Shown here piece after piece: positions 57,657 through 64,000 of a stretch of 64,000 bases of DNA (the first letter of the stretch is position 1; every line of letters starts with the position of its first letter). The notes under the pieces are model-generated. The model did no database searches. It worked only from the letters and a program-made list of their open reading frames with translations, and was not told the DNA's origin. The stretch is from Lysobacterales bacterium. GTDB lineage: Bacteria > Pseudomonadota > Gammaproteobacteria > Xanthomonadales > UBA2363. The DNA is taken from positions 496,001 to 560,000 of the forward strand of contig JAHCAT010000001.1 of assembly GCA_019634735.1 (NCBI GenBank). The letters are read 5' to 3'. Position numbers and translations under genes: made by a program.

Positions 57657-59864
57657 CTACTGCTGGAAGCCATCGGCGAAGATGCGATCGCCGCCTTCGA
57701 ATAGCGCCAGGGCCCGCCGCGACGTGCCGGCGATGCCGACGAAGCCGCCGGCGACGGCAAGGCCGCCGACCGGTCCCGGTCCAAGGGCGTCCACCCGTCC
57801 CTGCACCAGCGGCCGCCAGGACGGATCGGCGGCACCCGTCACGGTGTCCAGGCGCAGCACGCAGCTGCAAGGCGAGCCGTGCACCGAGACCAGCTCGCCA
57901 CCGGCATGGATGACCTGTCCGCCCTCGGCGCGCAGCGCCCGCACCGACGGGCCGGTCAGGCCGGCATCCCAGCCCGGATCGGCGGCACCCGACGGACCGG
58001 CAAGCCGGACAAGACGGTTGCGGGCCAGCCCGCCGGCCAGCCCGAACTCGCCTCCGGCGTAGATCGCGCCGGCACCGTCGCGGGCCAGCGCCAGCACCGG
58101 CCCGTCGGCACCCGGGTTCCAGGCCAGATCTGGCTGCCCGGAAGCAAGCTGCAGCCGCCCGAGGTTCTGCCGGGGTTGACCCGCCAGCACGCCGAAGTCG
58201 CCACCCACATGCAACAGACCCCCGTCGAGCAGCAGGCTGTGGACCGCGCCGTCGGCACCGGGGTCGAAGACGGGGTCGACCGCGCCGGCGGCATCCAGCC
58301 GCGCCAGGCGCGCGCGCGGCAAGCCGCCGATCACCTCGAAGGACCCGGCGACGATCAGCGCGCCGCCCGCGGTCCGCACCAGTGCCCGGACGGTGCCGAA
58401 CGGGGCGGGGTTCCAGGAAGGGTCCAGGGTGCCGGTGGCATCTTCCAGGAATCTGGCAAGGTTCAGACGGACCGTGCCGCCAGCGCGGTTGAAGTCGCCG
58501 CCGGCGATCACGGCGCCATCCGCCTCCGCGAGCGCGAGCACCACGTCGTTGGTCTCCGGCGCCCAGTCAGCATCGATCTCGCCATCGGCCATCACCCTCA
58601 GAAGGTTGCCCCGCTGCAGGCCATTGGCCAGGTCGAAACGCCCCCCCGCAACCAGCGTGCCACCCGGCCGCGCCAGCAGCGCCCGGACTTCGCCGGCACT
58701 GCCCACCGCCTGCAGCGGCCCCTGCGGCACGCCGGTCGGGTCGAGTCGGACGAGACCGAGGCGTGGCTGTCCGGCGACCCGGGCGAACAGGCCGCCCGCC
58801 ACCACGCCACCGCCGGGAACCGGCGCCAGGCTCCAGACCCGGGCGTCGCCGTTGGCGACGAACGCCGGGTCCGCGACGGCCGGTGCGGTCGCGGACAGGC
58901 GGGCCAGCATCTCCCGGGGCTCGCCGGCCAGGTTGCGGAAGGTGCCGCCGGCATAGATGCCGCCATCGTTCGCGGCGAGCGCATAGACGACACCGTCCGG
59001 GGCCGGCAGCCAACCGGCGTCGAGCTGCCCGGTGCCGGCATCGACCCGCGCCAGACGGCCGGTCGGCTGGCCCGACAACGTGCCGAAGTTGCCGCCGACA
59101 TGCAGCCACCCCGCCGACAGCACCAGCGCGTTGACCAAGCCATCGGCGTCGACCTGCCAGGCGCCATCGACCTGGCCGGCACTGTCGATCCGCGCCAGCC
59201 CGCTGCGGGCGACGCCATCCACGGTCTGGAAGCTGCCGCCCGCATAGAGCCAGCCCGCTGCGCTCGCCAGGGCGAGGACTGGCCCATCGGCATCGGCCAC
59301 GAAGCCCGGATCGGTCAGGCCGCTGGCGGCCAGCACGCGCGCCAGTCGCGCCCGCGGCTGGCCACCGACGGTCAGGAAGTCGCCGCCCACGTACAACGCG
59401 GTGCCGTCCAGGTGCAGGACGTGCACCGGTCCGCTGGTATCCGCCTGCCAGCCGGCATCGACCACGCCCGCGCCGGTCAGGCGCGCGACGCCGGCGCGGG
59501 ACGTGCCACCGATGACCGAGAACGCCCCGCCAGCGTAGATGTCGCCCCCGGCATCGACGACCAGCGATGCCACCGGCCCATTGGCGCCCGGGTTCCAGTC
59601 GGGATCGACGCTGCCGTCCGGCCTCAGCCGCGCCAGGCTGGCGCGAGCCAGCCCGCCGGCCTGGCTGAAGTTGCCTCCGAATACCAGGCCACCATCGGAC
59701 TGGCGGACGACGGCCAGCACCTCCCCGGCGACGACCAGGTCCAGATCCGGCAGCGGCAGGGGCGTGGGCGCGGGCTGCGCCAGGACCGACCCGGTCAGCA
59801 GGGAAAGCCAGAGGATCGGAGCGATCCTGCGTCTTGCCGGAATCCGCGAAGTGTGCGCTTGCAT
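57657..59864 (-). CDS. secreted delta-60 repeat beta-propeller protein
   Basis: 735 residues. A signal peptide (PILWLSLLTGSVLAQ) is followed by about fourteen repeats of roughly 50 residues with the pattern LARL...G..D..W..G..G.V..L..... G..YAGG.F...GG, for example YAGGAFSVIGG, YVGGDFLTVGG, HVGGNFGTLSG and YAGGEFGLAGG. This is the delta-60 repeat, which folds as a beta propeller. The protein ends DRIFADGFQQ. Such proteins are secreted or surface-located in many environmental Proteobacteria, with roles not well defined. AAGGA lies nine bases before the ATG. It is followed by nadK on the same strand after 69 bases. Confidence 0.9.
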   Translation of the reverse strand: MQAHTSRIPARRRIAPILWLSLLTGSVLAQPAPTPLPLPDLDLVVAGEVLAVVRQSDGGLVFGGNFSQAGGLARASLARLRPDGSVDPDWNPGANGPVASLVVDAGGDIYAGGAFSVIGGTSRAGVARLTGAGVVDAGWQADTSGPVHVLHLDGTALYVGGDFLTVGGQPRARLARVLAASGLTDPGFVADADGPVLALASAAGWLYAGGSFQTVDGVARSGLARIDSAGQVDGAWQVDADGLVNALVLSAGWLHVGGNFGTLSGQPTGRLARVDAGTGQLDAGWLPAPDGVVYALAANDGGIYAGGTFRNLAGEPREMLARLSATAPAVADPAFVANGDARVWSLAPVPGGGVVAGGLFARVAGQPRLGLVRLDPTGVPQGPLQAVGSAGEVRALLARPGGTLVAGGRFDLANGLQRGNLLRVMADGEIDADWAPETNDVVLALAEADGAVIAGGDFNRAGGTVRLNLARFLEDATGTLDPSWNPAPFGTVRALVRTAGGALIVAGSFEVIGGLPRARLARLDAAGAVDPVFDPGADGAVHSLLLDGGLLHVGGDFGVLAGQPRQNLGRLQLASGQPDLAWNPGADGPVLALARDGAGAIYAGGEFGLAGGLARNRLVRLAGPSGAADPGWDAGLTGPSVRALRAEGGQVIHAGGELVSVHGSPCSCVLRLDTVTGAADPSWRPLVQGRVDALGPGPVGGLAVAGGFVGIAGTSRRALALFEGGDRIFADGFQQ

Positions 59865-59950
59865 GGTCGGGCGTCCTTGGCTCGGCTTGCCCCCGGGCAG
59901 GGTGGATCAGCGGCCCTCCGCTGCCTGTATACGATGCCACCATAGCGCCT

Positions 59951-59984
59951 GCCCCCCGGCGCCGCCAAGACGGCGCCGGGGGGC
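59951..59984 (-). terminator. long GC hairpin after the glutamate dehydrogenase gene
   Basis: A 14-bp perfect stem (GCCCCCCGGCGCCG with CGGCGCCGGGGGGC) and 6-base loop sits 13 bases beyond the gdhB stop. It is very stable but has no following T-run, so termination is probable rather than certain. Confidence 0.55.
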
Positions 59985-59997
59985 GTATCCGGGTGCC

Positions 59998-62900
59998 TCA
60001 GCCGGCCCGGGTTCCGGCGTTCACCAGCTGGGACAGGCGGCGCACCGCGACCATCACGGTCGGATAGTCCATGCCGACCTGGCTGCGCATCTCGGCGAGC
60101 ATGCCCAGGGTGTAGCGCAGCGAGTCGTCGGCCTGCTCGAACCAACGGTCGACCACCTCGCGTCCGGCCGCCGCGCCGCCTGCGCCCAGGAACTGTGCGG
60201 TCAGGGCACGGTGCTGGCTGAACAGTTCGTCGCGCAGGTTGCCGCGTGCATGGGCATGCCACCGGCCAGCGACGGGCAGCTCCTCGATGCGGTCCATCAG
60301 CCACTTCAGGTGCAGCGCCTCGCCCGCCTCGAACCAGGTCTCGGCGACCCGTCCGACCGGCAGCTCGTGGCTGACCGCCAGCTCGACGATATCCAGCGCC
60401 GAGGACAGCGGCAGCAGCGCGCTGATCTGGCCGGCCAGGCCACCCGGCAGCCCGCGCTCGACCCACTGCGCGACATCCGCCTTCATCGCCTCGCGCTCGC
60501 CTGCCGAGACCAGGCGGCCCAGCTCCTTGCGCAGCTCCGACAGCCCCGGCGCGTAGCGCGCCACCGACCTGGCGATCGCCAGCTTGCCGCCCGGCAGGTT
60601 GAGCAGCCAGCGGGTCATCGCCCGCAGGAGCTGCCAGATCCGCATCAGCGCATCGATCTGCACGGCATCGGCGACCTGGCCGTCGAGCGCGTCGATCTGT
60701 GCCCACAACCCGCGGGCATCGAGGATCTCCCGGGCGATCGAGAACGCCTTTGCGACCTGCCCGGCGGATTCGCCGGTGTCCTCCTGCATGCGCAGCACGA
60801 AGGTGGCGCCCATGCGATTGACGATCGAGTTGGTCACCGCGGTGGCGATGATCTCCCGGCGCAGGCGGTGCTGCTCGAGCTCCTGCGACCAGCGCTCCTG
60901 GATAGGCTTCGGGAAGTAGCGCGCCAGCTCGGCCGAGAGGTGCGGATCCTCGGGCACGTCCGAGTCCAGCAACCGCTCGTAGAGATCGATCTTGCTGTAG
61001 GAGAGCAGTACCGCGAGCTCCGGCCGGGTCAGGCCTTCGCCCCTGGCGCGGCGCTCCTCCAGCTCGGCATCCGACGGCAGGTACTCGATGCCGCGGTCCA
61101 GCTTGCCGCGCCCTTCGAGCGTGCGGATGAAATGCTGCTTGGAGCCCAGCCGCGCGACGCTCATCCGCTCCATCAGGCTGATCGCCTGGTTCTGCCGGTA
61201 GTTGTCGACCAGCACCAGCTCGGCGACCTCGTCGGTCATCTCCGCGAGCAGGTGGTTGCGCTCCTCGAGGCCGAGCTGGCCGCGCTGGACCAGCTCGTTG
61301 AGGAGGATCTTGATGTTGACCTCGTGGTCGGAGGTGTCGACGCCCGCCGAGTTGTCGATGAAATCGGTGTTGAGCAGCACGCCGGCATGGCGCGCCGCCT
61401 CGATGCGGCCGAGCTGGGTCATGCCCAGGTTGCCGCCTTCGCCGACCACCTTGCAGCGCAGCTCGCGGCCGTCGACGCGCAGCGGCGTGTTGGCGCGGTC
61501 GCCGACCTCGGCATGGCTTTCGCCTGCGGCCTTGACATAGGTGCCGATGCCGCCGTTCCAGAGCAGTCCGACCGGCGCCCTGAGGATGGCGCGCATCAGC
61601 TCGTTCGGCGGCAGGGCCTCGACCTCGTCGTCGATCCCGAGCGCCGCGCGCGCCTGCGGCGAGACCGGGATCGACTTGGCGCTGCGCGGCCAGACGCCAC
61701 CGCCCTCGGAGATCAGGGCGCGGTCGTAGTCCTCCCAGCTCGATCGCGGCAGCGCGAACAGGCGCTCCCGCTCGGCGAAGCCGCGCGCCGCGTCCGGCTG
61801 CGGGTCGATGAAGATATGGCGGTGGTCGAAGGCTGCGACCAGCCGGATGTTGCGCGACAGCAGCATGCCGTTGCCGAACACGTCGCCGGACATGTCGCCG
61901 ATGCCCACGCAGGTGAAATCCTGCTTCTGGCAATCGATGCCGAGTGCCCGGAAATGCCGCTTGACCGACTCCCAGGCGCCGCGCGCGGTGATGCCCATAC
62001 CCTTGTGGTCGTAGCCGACCGAACCGCCGGAGGCGAACGCGTCGCCCAGCCAGAACCCGCGTTCCGCCGAGATCGCGTTGGCGATGTCCGAGAAGCTGGC
62101 AGTGCCCTTGTCGGCCGCCACCACCATGTAGGGATCGTCGCCATCGTGCCTGACCACGTCGGACGGCGGCACCGGGTTGCCGTCGACGAGGTTGTCGGTG
62201 ACGTCGAGCAGGCCCCTGATGAAGGTCTGGTAGCAGGCGATGCCCTCGGCCAGCACGGCATCGCGATCGCCGCCGGCCGGCGGCCGCTTGGCGAAGAAGC
62301 CGCCCTTGGCGCCGACCGGGACGATCACGGTGTTCTTGACCATCTGCGCCTTGACCAGACCCAGGACCTCGGTCCGGAAGTCCTCGCGACGGTCGGACCA
62401 GCGCAGGCCACCGCGCGCGACCGGACCGAAGCGCAGATGCACGCCCTCCACGCGCGGCGAGTAGACGAAGATTTCCCGGTAGGGCCGCGGCTTAGGCAGG
62501 TCGAGCAGGCGCTCGTTGTCGAACTTGAGGCTGAGGTAATCGTGCGGCTGCCCGTCGGCGCCGGTCTGGTAGTAGTTGGTGCGCAGGGTGGCATGGATGG
62601 CGGCCATCAGGCTGCGCAGGATGCGGTCCTCGTCGAGGCTGCCGACCTCCTCGAGCAGCGCCTTGGCCATCGTCACCGCGGCCTGTTCGAAGGCTTCGCG
62701 TCCGACGCCGCGCGCCTGCACCAGGGCCGGGATGCGGGCGCGCTCAGCCTCGCTGCGCGACAGCCGCTCCAGTGCCCGGCCCAGCAGGGCCTGTTCGCGC
62801 GCCGTGGTGGCGGCGTCTTCGGAACCCCTGGCCGGATCGAACTTGGCCTGGAAGATCTCTATCAGCAGCCGCGCCAGCACCGGATAGCGGCCCAGGGTCT

Positions 62901-64000
62901 CCTCCATGTAGGCCTGGGAGAACGGCGTGCCGGCCTGCAGCAGGAACTTGGCGTAAGCGCGCAGCACGGCGACCTCGCGCCAGAACAGCCGGGCGCCGAT
63001 GATCAGCCGGTTGAAGCCGTCGCTTTCGGCGCGGCCGCCCCAGACCGCCCCGAACGCCTCCTCGAAGAAACGGTGCGAATTCTCCAGGTCGACGTCCATG
63101 CCCTCGGGAAAGGCGATCTCGAAGTCCTGGATGCACAGGCGATGGCCATCGATATCGAGCTCCCAGGGATGCTCGGCCAGGATCCGCAGGCCCATGTTCT
63201 CCATCATCGGGAGCGCCTCGGACAGGGTCACCTGCGAGCCGTACCGGTAAAGCTTGAAGCGCAGCGGACTGTCCTCGCCGCTGCCGGCGCGGTACAGACT
63301 GAGGCGGATGGCGCGGTCGGGGGCCAGGGTATCGAGGATCTCCACGTCCCTGGCCGCCTCGTCCGGCGTCGCTTCCTCGATGTAGCCGGCCGGGAAGGAC
63401 CGCGAGAACCGGCCGGCAAGCCGGGTTCCGGTGTCTCTGCCATGGCACTCGACCAGGCGGTCGCGCAGCTCGTCCTGCCAGTGGCGGGCGATCGCGCCCA
63501 CCTCGGCCTCCAGCGCCGCGATGTCGGGCGCGGGCGCCGCGCCCTGCCGGGGCCTGACCACCAGGTGCAGCCGGGCCAGGCTGGACTCGCCGACCAGCAC
63601 CTGGGCGTCGAGGGTCTCGCCGTCCAGCGCGCGCAGCAGCAGCGCTTCGATGCGCTCGCGCACCGAGGTGTTGAAGCGGTCCCTGGGAATGAAGGCCAGC
63701 GCCGAGAAGAAGCGGCCGAAGCGGTCCTTGCGCAGGAACAGGCGCGAGCGCGGCCGTTCCTGCAGTCCAAGGATGCCACGGGTGGTGGCGTGCAGCTCAT
63801 CGGCGGTGCACTGGAACAGTTCGTCGCGGGGCAGGGTTTCCAGGATGTGCTTGAGCGCCTTGCCGCTGTGGCTGGCCGAGCGCAGCCCCGAGCGCTGCAT
63901 GACCTGCTCGACCTTGGTCCGCACCAGTGGCACGTCGCCGGGCCGCCGCATGTAGGCGCCCGACGTGAACAGGCCGATGAAGCGCCGCTCGCCGACCGCC
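59998..64000 (-). CDS. gdhB: large NAD-specific glutamate dehydrogenase (partial, 5' end beyond window)
   Basis: About 1333 codons are visible and the frame stays open to the window edge; the ATG at 63951 is internal because the upstream sequence VGERRFIGLFTSGAYM continues the family. Bacterial 180-kDa NAD-GDHs are about 1600 residues, so roughly the first 250-300 are missing. The catalytic part includes GGLRWSDRREDFRTEVLGLV, PVGAKGGFFAKRPP, VVAADKGTASFSDIAN, FASGGSVGYDHKGMGITARG and VGEGGNLGMTQLGRIE. It oxidises glutamate to 2-oxoglutarate, ammonia and NADH, a catabolic enzyme. The helical C-terminal domain is present. With hutU and hutF in the window, glutamate from histidine could feed it. 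Confidence 0.95.
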   Translation of the reverse strand, partial: AVGERRFIGLFTSGAYMRRPGDVPLVRTKVEQVMQRSGLRSASHSGKALKHILETLPRDELFQCTADELHATTRGILGLQERPRSRLFLRKDRFGRFFSALAFIPRDRFNTSVRERIEALLLRALDGETLDAQVLVGESSLARLHLVVRPRQGAAPAPDIAALEAEVGAIARHWQDELRDRLVECHGRDTGTRLAGRFSRSFPAGYIEEATPDEAARDVEILDTLAPDRAIRLSLYRAGSGEDSPLRFKLYRYGSQVTLSEALPMMENMGLRILAEHPWELDIDGHRLCIQDFEIAFPEGMDVDLENSHRFFEEAFGAVWGGRAESDGFNRLIIGARLFWREVAVLRAYAKFLLQAGTPFSQAYMEETLGRYPVLARLLIEIFQAKFDPARGSEDAATTAREQALLGRALERLSRSEAERARIPALVQARGVGREAFEQAAVTMAKALLEEVGSLDEDRILRSLMAAIHATLRTNYYQTGADGQPHDYLSLKFDNERLLDLPKPRPYREIFVYSPRVEGVHLRFGPVARGGLRWSDRREDFRTEVLGLVKAQMVKNTVIVPVGAKGGFFAKRPPAGGDRDAVLAEGIACYQTFIRGLLDVTDNLVDGNPVPPSDVVRHDGDDPYMVVAADKGTASFSDIANAISAERGFWLGDAFASGGSVGYDHKGMGITARGAWESVKRHFRALGIDCQKQDFTCVGIGDMSGDVFGNGMLLSRNIRLVAAFDHRHIFIDPQPDAARGFAERERLFALPRSSWEDYDRALISEGGGVWPRSAKSIPVSPQARAALGIDDEVEALPPNELMRAILRAPVGLLWNGGIGTYVKAAGESHAEVGDRANTPLRVDGRELRCKVVGEGGNLGMTQLGRIEAARHAGVLLNTDFIDNSAGVDTSDHEVNIKILLNELVQRGQLGLEERNHLLAEMTDEVAELVLVDNYRQNQAISLMERMSVARLGSKQHFIRTLEGRGKLDRGIEYLPSDAELEERRARGEGLTRPELAVLLSYSKIDLYERLLDSDVPEDPHLSAELARYFPKPIQERWSQELEQHRLRREIIATAVTNSIVNRMGATFVLRMQEDTGESAGQVAKAFSIAREILDARGLWAQIDALDGQVADAVQIDALMRIWQLLRAMTRWLLNLPGGKLAIARSVARYAPGLSELRKELGRLVSAGEREAMKADVAQWVERGLPGGLAGQISALLPLSSALDIVELAVSHELPVGRVAETWFEAGEALHLKWLMDRIEELPVAGRWHAHARGNLRDELFSQHRALTAQFLGAGGAAAGREVVDRWFEQADDSLRYTLGMLAEMRSQVGMDYPTVMVAVRRLSQLVNAGTRAG

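Noticed and set aside
57657-59864. Regular repeats resembling a CRISPR or satellite array
   Set aside because: They are coding delta-60 protein repeats of about 150 bases with diverged units, without short direct repeats and spacers.

Overview
The window is ordinary, gene-dense chromosome from a high-GC Gammaproteobacterium, most likely of the order Lysobacterales (Xanthomonadales). The evidence is the fused aspartokinase/diaminopimelate decarboxylase (lysAC), the MurD2/MurL route to D-glutamate in peptidoglycan, and gammaproteobacterial gene orders: gloB/yafS/rnhA/dnaQ with mltD, clpX-lon-hupB-ppiD, dnaB-alr, and hda-perM-DUF2066 beside purM-purN. The genus cannot be fixed by eye. I see no insertion sequence, prophage, CRISPR array, rRNA or plasmid function. 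Three tRNA genes are present (Ser-CGA, Asp-GTC, Val-TAC).

Layout. 0-6.3 kb: yceH, an isolated lpxA beside a bifunctional-nuclease-family gene, then a phospho-signalling set (FHA membrane protein, Ser/Thr kinase, PP2C phosphatase) interrupted by tRNA-Ser. 6.3-11.4 kb: dnaQ, rnhA and a degenerate YafS-type methyltransferase on the minus strand, divergent from gloB, mltD and fabI. 11.7-19.3 kb: protein quality control and stress (ppiD, two tRNAs, hupB, lon, clpX, a CsbD protein and a BON protein). 19.6-26.2 kb: four consecutive c-di-GMP turnover genes (EAL, degenerate HD-GYP, 7TM-GGDEF, PAS-GGDEF-EAL). 26.5-34.9 kb: histidine utilisation (hutU, hutF) flanking a secreted protein of unknown function and a phosphodiesterase lipoprotein, then a 3-hydroxybutyrate-oligomer hydrolase, a LuxR-type response regulator and a glyoxalase I. 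34.9-44.7 kb: a transporter-like hybrid histidine kinase (CrbS/MxtR type), hda, perM, a CDP-alcohol phosphatidyltransferase and DUF2066, divergent from purM, purN and DUF3108. 44.8-64 kb: a long minus-strand run: alr, dnaB, a dienelactone hydrolase, murD2, murL, lysAC, an unknown gene, a 5'-nucleotidase, a subtilase, nadK, a delta-60-repeat secreted protein and an NAD-glutamate dehydrogenase cut by the window end.

How genes work together. lysAC-murL-murD2 overlap by 4 and 14 bases and form the peptidoglycan amino-acid branch: MurD2 adds L-Glu to UDP-MurNAc-L-Ala and MurL epimerises it. alr, 2.2 kb from the end of murD2, supplies D-Ala. The c-di-GMP block pairs one apparently active cyclase with two apparently active EAL phosphodiesterases and an HD-GYP protein whose HD motif is broken. 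The most interesting leads are the murL/murD2/lysAC linkage, the c-di-GMP block, the CrbSR-like pair bracketing glyoxalase I, the unknown secreted protein coupled to a phosphodiesterase lipoprotein between hutU and hutF, and a short DGF-type motif seen in three exported proteins. I found no convincing wholly undescribed multi-gene system.
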